DNA of 64,000 bases from Acetobacter ascendens (GTDB lineage: Bacteria > Pseudomonadota > Alphaproteobacteria > Acetobacterales > Acetobacteraceae). This document shows, in pieces, positions 38,726 through 48,043 of the stretch. The position numbers and the translations under genes are program-made. The DNA is taken from assembly GCF_001766235.1 (NCBI RefSeq), contig NZ_CP015164.1, positions 124,001-188,000 on the forward strand, in the 5' to 3' direction. The notes beneath the pieces are model-generated. The model saw only the letters and a program-made list of their open reading frames with translations. It ran no database searches and was not told the origin of the DNA. Each line of letters starts with the position of its first letter. Position 1 is the stretch's first letter.

Positions 38726-39199
38726 ATGCGTCTGACACTGCACACAGATTATGCCCTGCGCACGTTGCTTTATCTGGCCGTGCATACCAACCGCCGCGTT
38801 TCCATAAAGGAGATTGCGCGTGTGTATGGCATTTCAGAAAATCACTTGGTCAAGATCATTCATCATCTGGGCCGGGGCGGGTTTATAGATACCCTGCGCG
38901 GCAGGGGCGGTGGGCTTATGCTGGGCCGCGCGCCAGAGGATATTTGTATTGGCGATGTGGTGCGCCATACGGAAGATGATATGGCGCTGGTAAGCTGCAT
39001 GTCGCCTTCCCCCGGGGTGCCGGGCAGTACAGAATGTCTGCTGGCCCGCGCGTGCCATTTACGTGGTGCACTGGGTGAGGCGCTGGGTGCGTTTATGGCG
39101 GTGCTAGACAGCCGCACATTGGCAGACATGCTGCACACGCCAGAGCGCCAGATTTTGCAGGAAGCCGAAGCCAGCCCGCACCCACCTGCACCCCTGTAA
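38726..39199 (+). CDS. nsrR: Rrf2-family regulator (NsrR-like)
   Basis: A 157-residue transcription factor. Winged helix at residues 1-75 (MRLTLHTDYALRTLLYLAVH, then ISENHLVKIIHHL and the GRGGGLMLGR wing). Three cysteines near residues 92-113 (VSCMSP, TECLLARAC) fit a 2Fe-2S or 4Fe-4S cluster as in NsrR, which senses nitric oxide. ATG 38726 chosen from the family N terminus; the upstream open extension is not conserved. The symbol is a family-level suggestion. Target genes are not evident, although the neighbouring SDR and crcB follow on the same strand. Confidence 0.82.
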   Translation: MRLTLHTDYALRTLLYLAVHTNRRVSIKEIARVYGISENHLVKIIHHLGRGGFIDTLRGRGGGLMLGRAPEDICIGDVVRHTEDDMALVSCMSPSPGVPGSTECLLARACHLRGALGEALGAFMAVLDSRTLADMLHTPERQILQEAEASPHPPAPL

Positions 39200-39344
39200 A
39201 ACCACCACCCAAGATGGTGTTTTGAAACTTGCCCCGCCTTGTCCTACAGTTACAGGCAATGCGGGAAGCATGGCGCACGCCCATTGCTGCGGCTTTCCTG
39301 CTTTGGGGCTCGCCCCGTTTCATGCACAAAAAAGGGCTACGGGT

Positions 39345-40115
39345 ATGACACGCAAGCAACCACAAACTGTTTTGGTAACGGGTGCCACCGCCGGATTTGG
39401 GCATGCCATAGCGCTGCTTTTAGCCCAGCAGGGCTACCGCGTTATTGCCACAGGCCGCAGGCAGGAACGGCTGGAAGAACTGGCCGCCCAAGCCAAGGGC
39501 CAGATTCTGCCGTTTAAACTGGATATGACAGACGCCCCCGCCCTTGCTGCCCTGCCGCAAAGCCTGCCCGCAGGCTGGCAGGAGGTGGACGTACTGGTGA
39601 ACAACGCCGGGCTGGCGCTGGGGCTGGAAAAAGCGTGGGAAACCAATCTGGAAGATTGGCAGCGCATGATAGCCACCAATGTTACCGGCATGGTGGAAAT
39701 TACGCGTGCGCTGCTGCCCGGCATGGTTGCGCGTAACTGGGGGCATGTTGTGGCCCTTGGCAGCACGGCGGGCACGTACCCTTACCCCGGTTCCAACGTG
39801 TATGGGGCCTCCAAGGCGTTTGTTGAGCAGTTTATGCGCAATTTGCGCAGCGATCTGCTGGGCAAGCAGGTGCGGGCCACCACCATTGCCCCTGGCCTGT
39901 GTGGCGGCAGTGAGTTCAGTCAGGTTCGGTTGGGGGATGCCTCCAAGGCGGAGGATGTTTACAAAGGCACGCACCCGCTTTTGCCCGAAGATATTGCCCA
40001 AACGGTGGCATGGGTTTTAAGCCTGCCTGCACATGTGAACATCAACCACGTGGAAATGATGCCCACCTGCCAGGCCTCTGCCGGTTTGGCGGTGGATCGC
40101 ACTATGGCGGATTAA
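39345..40115 (+). CDS. SDR oxidoreductase, YdfG-like
   Basis: A 256-residue short-chain dehydrogenase. The NAD(P)-binding motif TGATAGFGHAIA, a basic TGRRQERL that favours NADP, NNAG at about residue 89, and the catalytic Ser (LGSTAGTYPYPG), Tyr and Lys (YGASKAF) are all present. The C-terminal VNINHVEMMPTCQASAGL resembles YdfG, a 3-hydroxy acid dehydrogenase acting on serine and related compounds. ATG 39345 after GGGCTACGGGT. Confidence 0.87.
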   Translation: MTRKQPQTVLVTGATAGFGHAIALLLAQQGYRVIATGRRQERLEELAAQAKGQILPFKLDMTDAPALAALPQSLPAGWQEVDVLVNNAGLALGLEKAWETNLEDWQRMIATNVTGMVEITRALLPGMVARNWGHVVALGSTAGTYPYPGSNVYGASKAFVEQFMRNLRSDLLGKQVRATTIAPGLCGGSEFSQVRLGDASKAEDVYKGTHPLLPEDIAQTVAWVLSLPAHVNINHVEMMPTCQASAGLAVDRTMAD

Positions 40116-40124
40116 GGTTTACTT

Positions 40125-40559
40125 ATGTCTTTCTATTCCTGCCTGATTGTTATGATCGGGGGCGCGCTGGGCACATTGGCGCGCTATTTTGTTTCTGTTC
40201 TGACTGCACCCATCAGCCGGTATATTCCGTGGGGCACCATTATTGGTGTGAACATGGTGGGCTCTTTTGTTATCGGCTTTTTTGGCACGCTTACACTGGC
40301 ATCTGGCCGGTATCCGGTATCGGAAACCACGCGGCTGTTTGTTATGCTGGGCATATGCGGCGGATACACCACGTTTTCCTCCTTCAGCCTGCAAACGCTG
40401 GATCTTATTCGCGTTGGGGGCTGGGGGCGTGCGTTGGTGAATGTGGTGCTTTCTGTAGCACTTTCTGTTGGCGCGGTGGCTATGGGGCACATGCTGGCAT
40501 CCCGCATGAACTCTCACGCTATTTTGGTGGCGCAAACCAATACGGAAGAAGAAGTGTAA
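40125..40559 (+). CDS. crcB: Fluoride channel CrcB/Fluc
   Basis: A 144-residue inner-membrane protein with four helices that exports fluoride as a dual-topology dimer. Conserved residues are GGALGTLARYF, NMVGSFVIGFF (pore Asn) and GGYTTFSSFS with the Na+-site Gly/Thr and pore Phe residues. It starts 10 bp after the SDR stop, so the two probably share a transcript. I see no fluoride riboswitch upstream. Followed by a terminator. Confidence 0.92.
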   Translation: MSFYSCLIVMIGGALGTLARYFVSVLTAPISRYIPWGTIIGVNMVGSFVIGFFGTLTLASGRYPVSETTRLFVMLGICGGYTTFSSFSLQTLDLIRVGGWGRALVNVVLSVALSVGAVAMGHMLASRMNSHAILVAQTNTEEEV

Positions 40560-40593
40560 CGCTGTTTGCCTTGAGAGAATCAGGCACAAAAAA

Positions 40594-40629
40594 AGCTGCG
40601 GCCCGTAAAATGGCACGCAGCTTTTTTTT
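40594..40629 (+). terminator. Rho-independent terminator after crcB
   Basis: AGCTGCG stem pairing with CGCAGCT, preceded by seven A and followed by eight T. It can also terminate the convergent VOC-family gene. Confidence 0.85.
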
Positions 40630-40684
40630 ATTTAAGCCCCGGCGGAAGGGTGTTCCGCCAAGGTTAAACACAACCTGTTAGGGC

Positions 40685-41068
40685 TTAGGCCGGAACCTTG
40701 CAGCCAATGCACAGCTTGTTGCCATCGGGGTCCCGCAGGTAGGCTAGATATAGCGGGCCCATGCCCGTCTGGCGTACGCCGGGCGGGTTTTCAATGGCTT
40801 GTCCGCCATTGGCGATACCTGCTTTGTGCCATGCATCGGCCATAGCGGGTGTGGCGGCTTCCAGCCCAATGGTGCCACCATTGGCCGGGGTGGCGGGTTT
40901 GCCATCCAGCGGCTTGGTAACAACAAAGCGCTGGCCCTGCTTGGCGTAAACCAGGCGGCCATTGGGGTGAATTTCTGAAGGGGGAATATCCATAGCTTCA
41001 AAAATGGCATCGTAGAATTTTTTGGAACGGGCAATATCGTTACTGCCCACTACAATATGCGTAAACAT
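40685..41068 (-). CDS. VOC/glyoxalase-like protein
   Basis: A 127-residue protein of the vicinal oxygen chelate superfamily. It has FTHIVVGSNDIARSKKFYDAIFEAM with the N-terminal metal-ligand His, and YLAYLRDPDGNKLCIGCK near the C terminus. Such proteins include glyoxalase I-like and resistance proteins; the substrate is unknown. It is convergent with crcB across a shared terminator. Confidence 0.87.
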   Translation of the reverse strand: MFTHIVVGSNDIARSKKFYDAIFEAMDIPPSEIHPNGRLVYAKQGQRFVVTKPLDGKPATPANGGTIGLEAATPAMADAWHKAGIANGGQAIENPPGVRQTGMGPLYLAYLRDPDGNKLCIGCKVPA

Positions 41069-41137
41069 CAGATGTAAATCTCCGTTTATTTTAACGGAGA
41101 GGAGCTTACGCTGCCAAAGTGAGAAGGAGAAGGGCGG

Positions 41138-41962
41138 CTAGCTTATGCCCGCAATGCGCGCAAACTTGCGCTGGCGGCTGAAGAACAGTTTTTCCGCAAT
41201 CCAGAACACAGCGCTCTGCCATTTGCCGTGCGGGTTAACGCCAATGGTCTTGAACACCATGTTGGTGACGCGCCGCAGGTGCTGGGGCTGATAGTTCTTC
41301 ATGGCGCGGGACATATACGCCGCAATGCAGCGCGTGTGGTCATACGGCATGTTTGCGGGGTCGTTCGTGGTGTAGTAGGCGGATGCTAGCTCGTCATCCT
41401 CGCTTTCCGTTACGCGGCCTAGGGCAATGCGTGCGCGTTGCAGCGTGCCAATGTTTTCGCGCTTCAGGTAGCGATTCATGTGGTCATAAAACAGTTTGAA
41501 GTGGCGGAACTCATCCGCTGCAATCTGCTTGCACAGGGCCTTTAGCACGGGTTCTTCGGTGGCATCGGCCAGTGCGGAATAAAAAGAGGACGTGCCTGTT
41601 TCCACCATACATCGGGCAATCAGTTCCCCCGTGCGGGAGCCACGGACAGATTGCTCCACTTCCAGCGGAATCTGGTAAAAATCCCGGTAACGCTGGAAGG
41701 CTGCGTGATAATCCCACGTGGGGTCTGCCAGCATGGCCCAGCGGCCCAGCGCATCACCGTGCTGTACTTCTTCTATGGCCCAGTGGTCTGCGGCTTCTCT
41801 AAAGTCCGGGTCATCACGGAACACGTTGTTCAGGTAAAGCGCGTAATCCACGCTGTTGCGTTCCACCACCGAGGCCGCCTTGATGGCAGGCACCAGTTGC
41901 GGATCTACTTTAGAGGGATCAAACTGATCCCAAGGCAGTTGGTCGATCTGCCAGTGTTTCAT
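41138..41962 (-). CDS. Ferritin-like di-iron protein
   Basis: A 274-residue helical protein with paired di-iron ligands: a Glu in AASVVERNSVDY, WAIEEVQHGDAL (ExxH) and, after a Glu in CMVETGTSSFY, AADEFRHFKLFY (second ExxH). This is the ferritin-like/desaturase fold of acyl-ACP desaturase-type and related oxidases. The C-terminal region is basic (FFSRQRKFARIAGIS). The reaction is unknown; a fatty-acid or membrane-lipid modification is possible but unproven. Single gene between VOC and thioesterase genes. Confidence 0.8.
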   Translation of the reverse strand: MKHWQIDQLPWDQFDPSKVDPQLVPAIKAASVVERNSVDYALYLNNVFRDDPDFREAADHWAIEEVQHGDALGRWAMLADPTWDYHAAFQRYRDFYQIPLEVEQSVRGSRTGELIARCMVETGTSSFYSALADATEEPVLKALCKQIAADEFRHFKLFYDHMNRYLKRENIGTLQRARIALGRVTESEDDELASAYYTTNDPANMPYDHTRCIAAYMSRAMKNYQPQHLRRVTNMVFKTIGVNPHGKWQSAVFWIAEKLFFSRQRKFARIAGIS

Positions 41963-42171
41963 AAGCCCGGGCCTCCCTTTCCTGCCTTTTTTACGCGTAT
42001 GCGTGGTTTATATGCCGTGCAGGCCGGGTTTGCGCCAGAGCCAAGACATGAAAAAACCTGTTGGCCGGATTTCTAGACCATCCGGCCTTGGCGTGGAAAG
42101 CTGAAAAAAGCCAAACAGCCAGATAACACTCAAGCTGTGTTCTGGCTGCCGTGCCATAACGCGACACAGGC

Positions 42172-42633
42172 TTATAAAGGTGCCGCGTGGTGTTTAACCT
42201 GCTGTGGGGGCACAATTTCTGGCAGTTCATCACCCGGCTGCGGAGGTGGCAACTGGCGGGGGCGGCGGTTTTCATCCAGCGCTACAAAAATAAATTCGCC
42301 TTCCGTCACCTTGGATGTCAGATGCGTGTGGCGGGCGCGGCGCCATGTTTCTACATGAATGGTCAGCGATGTGCGGCCCGAGCGGATAATGCGGGTGTAA
42401 ATGCTGACCTCATCCCCCACCACCACGGGTTCCATAAAAACAAGGCTGTTGATGGCAATGGTGGCGCACCGCCCATTGGCCCGAAAAGCTGCCGTGGTGC
42501 CGGCTGCAAGATCCATCTGAGAAACAATCCACCCGCCAAACACGTCTCCTGCCGGGTTGGTATCTGTGGGCATGGCCACCACGCGGATGGTGGGGATATC
42601 TGTTGGGATTTGCGAATTCTCTGAACGGGGCAT
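42172..42633 (-). CDS. Acyl-CoA thioesterase (YciA-like)
   Basis: A 153-residue hotdog-fold thioesterase that hydrolyses acyl-CoA. It shows PTDTNPAGDVFGGWIVSQMDLAAG with the catalytic Asp, NSLVFMEPVVVGDEVSIY and HVETWRRARH, as in YciA. The C-terminal tail is Pro-rich and not conserved. ATG 42633 was chosen for full coverage. Upstream lies a 300-bp AT-rich gap shared with the divergent disrupted gene. Confidence 0.88.
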   Translation of the reverse strand: MPRSENSQIPTDIPTIRVVAMPTDTNPAGDVFGGWIVSQMDLAAGTTAAFRANGRCATIAINSLVFMEPVVVGDEVSIYTRIIRSGRTSLTIHVETWRRARHTHLTSKVTEGEFIFVALDENRRPRQLPPPQPGDELPEIVPPQQVKHHAAPL

Positions 42634-42938
42634 GCAGTACTGTTCCTTCTGGCAGGTGTCTTATGTTCTGACTTGCAGGGAAGAAGCCGCCCTGCACGAA
42701 AGCATTGCCAGCAGGATAGCCCGTAAACATGGCGGGATGCAGCTTCAGTTTTTCGTGATCAAACCTGCCTTGAGCGCAGCGCGGGCGGCAGAGGGAAAGC
42801 TGCGCGCTGGGTTGTGTAAATTTTTTCAAAACGTTTACGTTTTATAAATATATTCAAAATAAAAATGAAGTCGTTCCTCGTTAATACTTAATAAATAGTT
42901 AACGCGGGCTTTCTTCATGTAATAAGGACCCGTTGGCC
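42634..42938. other. AT-rich divergent promoter region
   Basis: About 305 bp between the thioesterase gene and the disrupted surface-type gene. The half next to the latter (42820-42930) is very AT-rich, with TTTACG-N-TATAAATATATTC-like promoter elements, and ends in AATAAGGA, a ribosome binding site 9 bp before ATG 42939. No open frame. Confidence 0.55.
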
Positions 42939-42953
42939 ATGGCCATCAATCTA

Positions 42954-44618
42954 CGCGGAAATCTCACAGAAGGGTTGTACATCGGGTTAGATTATGAAAA
43001 AGTCTGTTTTGTACAAAATAATTTTTCATAAGCAATAAACGAACCCGATGCAGACAGAGTGTAGCGCAGGCGCGTATGAGTTTCCAGCCTCCTATGGACG
43101 GCGTGTTGTGGCCCGTTTTGACGGGGGTCGCATGAGTTCGGATGGGGGCGTCATTCTGGTGAAGCAGGCTGATGACATTCTGGGGCTCAGCCGCCGCTTT
43201 GCTGCCTGTTTTCGCGATGAGCGGCATCCTGCCTTTGTGGAATACCGGGTTGAAGACCTTGTCCGTCAGCGGATCATGGGCCTGGCACTGGGCTATGAAG
43301 ACCTTAATGACCATGACGCTTTACGTCATGATCCTGTCATGGGTCTGGTATCGGGACGTCTGTCAGGAAGCCGGGCCAACTGTGCGGCACTGGCAGGAAA
43401 ATCCACGCTGAACCGGCTAGAGCGCAGTGGGCAGCAGGCAGATCGTTACTGCCGCATCATTGCTGATCATGAGGCCCTGGCTACCCTGTTCGTGACGCTT
43501 TTCATGGACCAGCATGAGCGCGCACCCGCCCGGATCGTTCTGGATGTGGATGCCACCGATGACCGTATCCATGGCCATCAGGAAGGCCGGGCCTTTCATG
43601 GATATTACGGCCATAACTGCTATCTTCCCCTGTATGTCTTCTGCGGGGACCATCTCCTCAGCGCTACCCTGCGCACGGCAGACAGGGACCCGAGGAAGGA
43701 AGCACTGGCAGACATCCGCCGGATCGTGGAGCAGATCAGGAGCCGCTGGCCCCGGGTGCGTATCCTGGTGCGTGGGGACAGCGGTTTCGCCCGGGACAGT
43801 CTGATGACATGGTGCGAAGACAACCACGTTGACTTCCTGTTCGGGCTTGCAGGCAACACCCGCCTGTATGACCGGATTGCCTCTTTGTCCGCTGAGGTTC
43901 GTGACGAAGCCGCCACGACAGGCAAAGCGGCGCGCGGCTTTGCCTCCTTTGACTGGATCACAAAGGACAGCTGGACGCGCCGCAGGCGGGTCGTGGCCAA
44001 GGCCGAATGGCGCCACGGCAACCGCTATCATCGCTTTATTGTCACCACGCTACCGCAGGGAATGTCCGACCCCCGCCATCTCTACGAACAGATTTACTGC
44101 GCACGCGGGGATATGGAAAACCGCATCAAGGAATGCCAGATGGATCTGTTCTCAGACAGGACCTCGTCCCACACCATCCGGGCCAACCAGCTCCGGCTGT
44201 GGTTCTCGGCCGCAGCCTATGTCCTGCTGACCGCTCTGCAAAGACTGGCCCTTGGCCAGACCAGCCTGGAGACGGCGACCTGTGGCACCATACGCGCACG
44301 ACTGCTCAAAATCGCGACACGTGTCACGCTCAGCGTCCGTCGGATTGTCCTGTCCATGCCGGACATGTTCCCCTGTCAGCATGAATTCGCCCTCGCTCAT
44401 GCACGATTGCGAAGGCTCCGGCAGGCCATCTGAAGAAACAGACAGTGCACAGACCACATAGCTTCCACCAACACTGCCTTCTCAGGCCGTGACACCCTCA
44501 CTGCGTTCAGAACCCGCCGCCAGAAGCAGAATATCGTCAATATTCCAGATCGGGCTCCTGTGGGATGACTGAATTCTACAAAATGACCCGAAATTGCCTC
44601 AAGTGTGAGAAATCCGCG
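42954..44618 (+). mobile_element. IS1380, complete copy
   Basis: Exactly 1665 bp, the length known for IS1380 of Acetobacter pasteurianus. Inverted ends CGCGGAAATCTCAC and, on the right, GTGAGAAATCCGCG. Flanked by TCTA duplications at 42950-42953 and 44619-44622. This copy defines the full ends used to judge the other two. Confidence 0.96.
43048..44433 (+). CDS. IS1380 transposase
   Basis: A 461-residue DDE transposase with the catalytic segments LDVDATDDRIHG, VRGDSGFARD and ARGDMENRIKE. It is uninterrupted, so this copy is probably still mobile. It matches the left-end copy in the region around residues 135-165 but the right-end copy around 90-115. The start 94 bp inside the left terminus is shared by all three copies. 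Confidence 0.94.
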   Translation: MQTECSAGAYEFPASYGRRVVARFDGGRMSSDGGVILVKQADDILGLSRRFAACFRDERHPAFVEYRVEDLVRQRIMGLALGYEDLNDHDALRHDPVMGLVSGRLSGSRANCAALAGKSTLNRLERSGQQADRYCRIIADHEALATLFVTLFMDQHERAPARIVLDVDATDDRIHGHQEGRAFHGYYGHNCYLPLYVFCGDHLLSATLRTADRDPRKEALADIRRIVEQIRSRWPRVRILVRGDSGFARDSLMTWCEDNHVDFLFGLAGNTRLYDRIASLSAEVRDEAATTGKAARGFASFDWITKDSWTRRRRVVAKAEWRHGNRYHRFIVTTLPQGMSDPRHLYEQIYCARGDMENRIKECQMDLFSDRTSSHTIRANQLRLWFSAAAYVLLTALQRLALGQTSLETATCGTIRARLLKIATRVTLSVRRIVLSMPDMFPCQHEFALAHARLRRLRQAI

Positions 44619-44905
44619 TCTACTGTTTGACAAGGTAATAGATTACTCTGTTGAGGATCTGATTAACCTTAACGTAACCGGCAACATCCTGATCACGCGG
44701 GATGCCAACACCCCGGCGGGAGACCCCGTGGTGGTGAACCTAAGTAACCTTGCCGATGTGCAGGCGCTAAGCCGCATTGTGGTGGAAAACGGCGCTACGG
44801 TGGTGGCTGGCGGCGGCCTGGCCTCTGTTGGTGCCATTAAAAACATTACGGTAGATGGTGGCACGCTGGAACTGGGTGGAAGTGTTATTGCCGCCAACGT
44901 GCTAA

Positions 44906-45810
44906 GAGCCCTTTTGGAAATTCACGGATGAGCGTTTCGGCGTAGCATGAGGCTTCCCATGGCGATGTGGATCATGGCCTCTGCGACGTCGATCCGCTGT
45001 TCGTAGTCCTTCACAAGGCGACGCCAGCGGATCATCCAACCGAAGGTCCGTTCCACAACCCACCGACGCGGCAGGATTTCAAACCCTTTTGCTGTCTCTG
45101 ACCGCCGGATGATCTCGACTGTGAAGTCGAGAAAAGTGGCCTTATCCATCAACTGGAGGCGGTCATAGGCTCCATCGGCAAACAGGTGCTTCACCCAAGG
45201 CCAGCGTTTACGAATGGCATCAAGGATCATCTGTCCTCCTGCACTGTCCGAAATATCGGCTGTTGTCAGCTGGACCAGGAGAAGGCGGCCATCCGTATCA
45301 ACTGCGATGTGACGTTTCCGACCGACGATCTTCTTGCCTGCGTCATAACCACGTGTCTTTGCGTGGGGTGCCTTGATACTCTGGCTATCAATGACACCAC
45401 CCGATGGACTGGTTTCGCGTCCTGTCGCTTCACGATCGAGCATCAGACAGACATCATGAATGGTCTGGAACAGGAAACGGCGCATCAGCCTGCGGAACCA
45501 CCAGTAAACCGTTTGCCATGGGCCAAAATGAACCGGAAGCATCTCCCAACCGCAGCCTGAGCGCACGAGATAGCGCAGAGCATTGATGATCTCACGGAAA
45601 TCGGTTGTCCGTTTCCGACCACGCCGGTTCGCAGGGGGCATCAGAGGCGCTATGCGCTCCCATTCCTCATCTGTCAGATCAGACGGATAGCGTTTCGTCT
45701 TGCGTGTAATTCCGGCCATGCGGCCTCGTTGTGCTGGCGTCCACATCCTGCCTTTGAATCACGCTCAAAACCTCTTGAAAACCTATCATAGCGAATTTCC
45801 AAAAGGGCTC
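44906..45810 (-). mobile_element. IS5-family element of the IS1031 group
   Basis: A 905-bp element with inverted ends GAGCCCTTTTGGAAATT and a 3-bp TAA target duplication (44903-44905 and 45811-45813), as expected for the IS1031 group found in acetic acid bacteria. It carries one transposase gene in a single frame. It is the second insertion in the surface-type gene. Confidence 0.92.
44922..45746 (-). CDS. IS1031-group transposase
   Basis: A 274-residue DDE transposase. The N-terminal region has YPSDLTDEEWERIAPLMPP (DUF4096-type). Catalytic Asp in GGVIDSQSIKAPHAKT, second Asp in LFADGAYDRLQL and Glu in RRWVVERTFGWMIRWRR. All are present and the frame is open, so it may be active. ATG 45719 (MAGITRK) is an alternative start. 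Confidence 0.93.
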   Translation of the reverse strand: MWTPAQRGRMAGITRKTKRYPSDLTDEEWERIAPLMPPANRRGRKRTTDFREIINALRYLVRSGCGWEMLPVHFGPWQTVYWWFRRLMRRFLFQTIHDVCLMLDREATGRETSPSGGVIDSQSIKAPHAKTRGYDAGKKIVGRKRHIAVDTDGRLLLVQLTTADISDSAGGQMILDAIRKRWPWVKHLFADGAYDRLQLMDKATFLDFTVEIIRRSETAKGFEILPRRWVVERTFGWMIRWRRLVKDYEQRIDVAEAMIHIAMGSLMLRRNAHP

Positions 45811-46660
45811 TAAGCTCTATCAACGTTGGGCCAGATGGCGGCAACATTAAGGTGGATAGCGCTGGTGTTGGCGTAGGTGTGCTTTCCAATGTGGTGACGT
45901 TTATTGATTCAAACGGCAACTCAACAAGCACTATTCCCAACAACCTTACGGTAGATTTTCCGGATTCTTCCAGCGTGTGGGGGTATTACAACCCGCTAAC
46001 CAACATTACCACCGTTGGGCTGGATCTGGATATTCTGGGTCTGATTGATGTCTCGCTTGGCCCTTTGTGCACGCAAAAAGACTTTGTGCAGCCCTTGTTT
46101 GAAAAAATCGCAAACAGGCATAACGCTGCGGGGCAGGTCCTTTGCCAAACTGTTTTGCGTGATCTGCTTGCCAACCCGGATATCAAACTGGAAACAAATA
46201 CCGGCAAGCGTATCCGGGCCATAAAGGTGCAGGATGGGCATTATACCTTTATGCTGCCAGCAAATGTGCAAAGTGTGCAGATTGTCTCCCGCACCAGCCG
46301 CCCGTGCGATGTAGAAGGCCCGTTTGTAGATGATCGGCGTAAGTTGGGTGTGGCTGTGGGGCAAATAACCCTGCGAGATGCCCGAAATGTGCTGGAAGTT
46401 TCAACGCATTTGGAAAATGAAGAACTACCCGGCTGGTACGCGCTGGAGCAGAATGGTACAGCCCGCTGGACAAATGGCAACGCCAAGCTGGATCTGAATG
46501 TGCGCCCAGCATCTGGCATACGGATGCTAAGCGTGCAGGTGCTGGCGGCAGGGCCTTATCTGGTATCAGATGCCACGGCAACACAGCTTGCCAAACGTGC
46601 CTGAAAGTAAGGGGTAAAGGAGCAGGATCGTTGTAAAACATCCTGATCTACACAGTAAAA

Positions 46661-46705
46661 ACGAGGTGTCGGCTGCTTTTTGGCAAGCCGGTGCCCCGTT
46701 TTTGT
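46661..46705. terminator. Bidirectional terminator candidate
   Basis: A long hairpin, ACGAGGTGTCGGCT pairing (with two wobbles and one mismatch) with AGCCGGTGCCCCGT, followed by TTTTT on the plus strand and flanked by AAAAA upstream. It lies between the convergent disrupted surface gene and tonB. Confidence 0.75.
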
Positions 46706-46713
46706 AGGCCGTA

Positions 46714-47865
46714 TTAGTTGCGGATGAGCATGTAGTTGACCGTTACATCAAAGTTGATGAACTTGTCTTTCATATCCGGCGGCACGGGTGGCAGTTGTGC
46801 GCCGTGGAACATGCCTATGGTTGCGGAATCCAGATCGGAAGATCCAGAGCCACTGGTGAGGAACACTTTGAACACATGCCCTGTGCGGTCCAGAATAACA
46901 TGCACCGAGGATGGGCCTTCATCCCCCCGTTCTGCCGCATCTGGCGGGTAGTACAGGTGGCGCTGAATCCATTCATCAATTTCCGCCGCGTAATCACTGC
47001 TCACGCCATGTACTGTGGTGCGTGATGCGTAGTGGGCGTTTAGCTCACCATTTTCCACCATCGGGCCAATGGAAAGGTCAATCGGGGCGCTGGAACCACC
47101 GGGGCGGCCATGCTGTTTGCGGCGCGGGGCTGGGGCCTCGTTAAAGGACATATCCATGGGGTGGTCCAGCGGGGAAGGCTTGTGGTGGCTGGGCCGGGGC
47201 GTAGGCTTGGCATGCGGTGTGGGGCGCGCAGGCTGCGGCGTTTTGGGCTTATGCTCCGTAACCGGGTGCGATGGCTTGGTTTCTGTCTTGTTTTCTACCG
47301 GCTTAGGCAGCCCATCATCAGATGGCGGCAGAATGGGGGCGGAGGGTGCCTCCTCTGTCGGGGGTGTGGGCGTGGGTTCGGCATCTGCCGGGGTTGGTGG
47401 CTCACTGCTGGTTTGGGCGGCGTGTTTGGCCTCATTCCCGCCACCTGCATCGGGGGATTGTGCGCCCACCATGCCGCTGGAAGCCTGCGGTTGGGAGAAC
47501 ACCATTTCCACCCCGGCGGATTGCTGGGCAGCATCGGGGGAGCCTTGGGGCTGATGGTGCGTGGCCTTGTACAACAAGGCGGCCAGCAGCAGCACATGGG
47601 CTAAAAAGGAGGCGGTAAGTACAGGCCCTAGCGTGGGATCTGCGTATATTTCCTTGCGGATAAGCGGGGTGGAGGTGCCCCGTACGTTAACGCCACGTGT
47701 GCGCGGCACAGGCGCCGCAGGAAAAAGGCGTGCGCGCACATCTTCCGTATCGGGCTGGGATGTGCGGGGGCTGGCGGTGTTTTCCGCAGCGTTTGAGCCG
47801 CTGTTGGGCAGCAGCCGGGGTTCCTGTCTGGCAGGATGGCGGGAGGAACTGAACCTGTCGATCAT
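46714..47865 (-). CDS. TonB-like energy transducer
   Basis: A 383-residue protein that couples the proton gradient to outer-membrane receptors. A cytoplasmic N-terminal region is followed by one membrane helix (GPVLTASFLAHVLLLAALLY), a long Pro/Lys/His-rich periplasmic spacer and a C-terminal TonB domain (EIDEWIQRHLYYPPDAA, then VHVILDRTGHVFKVFLTSGSGSSDLDSA in pieces). The N-terminal part is longer than usual. ATG 47865 (MIDRFSS) preferred over ATG 47919. It may serve the two TonB receptors in this window. Confidence 0.85.
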   Translation of the reverse strand: MIDRFSSSRHPARQEPRLLPNSGSNAAENTASPRTSQPDTEDVRARLFPAAPVPRTRGVNVRGTSTPLIRKEIYADPTLGPVLTASFLAHVLLLAALLYKATHHQPQGSPDAAQQSAGVEMVFSQPQASSGMVGAQSPDAGGGNEAKHAAQTSSEPPTPADAEPTPTPPTEEAPSAPILPPSDDGLPKPVENKTETKPSHPVTEHKPKTPQPARPTPHAKPTPRPSHHKPSPLDHPMDMSFNEAPAPRRKQHGRPGGSSAPIDLSIGPMVENGELNAHYASRTTVHGVSSDYAAEIDEWIQRHLYYPPDAAERGDEGPSSVHVILDRTGHVFKVFLTSGSGSSDLDSATIGMFHGAQLPPVPPDMKDKFINFDVTVNYMLIRN

Positions 47866-48043
47866 GACCCGCCCGTTATTCTCCACCTGTTCCGCAGGGT
47901 TTACGCATACCGGCCCCATGCCAGTGTGGTGCGTATTGTGTCATGGCTGCTGCTGTGGTGCCAGAGAGAAGTTTGCAAGAAGTTTGCCACACCGCAGGGC
48001 CATGCCGGGGCACGGGCCATACGGTGTGGGGCTGGTGTGGGTG

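Larger units (their letters stand above)
42939..46604 (+). pseudogene. Surface-type beta-rich protein split by two IS elements
   Basis: ATG 42939 (ribosome site AATAAGGA) begins MAINL. IS1380 follows at 42954 with TCTA repeated on both sides, and an IS1031-type element at 44906 with TAA repeated. Joining 42939-42953, 44623-44905 and 45814-46604 gives 1089 bp, 362 codons and a single stop. The rebuilt protein has repeats rich in Asn, Val, Gly and Ile (GNILITRDANTPAG, NITVDGGTLELGGSVI), like beta-helix or surface proteins, then a globular C-terminal region (FMLPANVQSVQIVSRTSRP). No signal peptide is seen. The family is not recognised. It cannot be made as sequenced. Confidence 0.85.
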
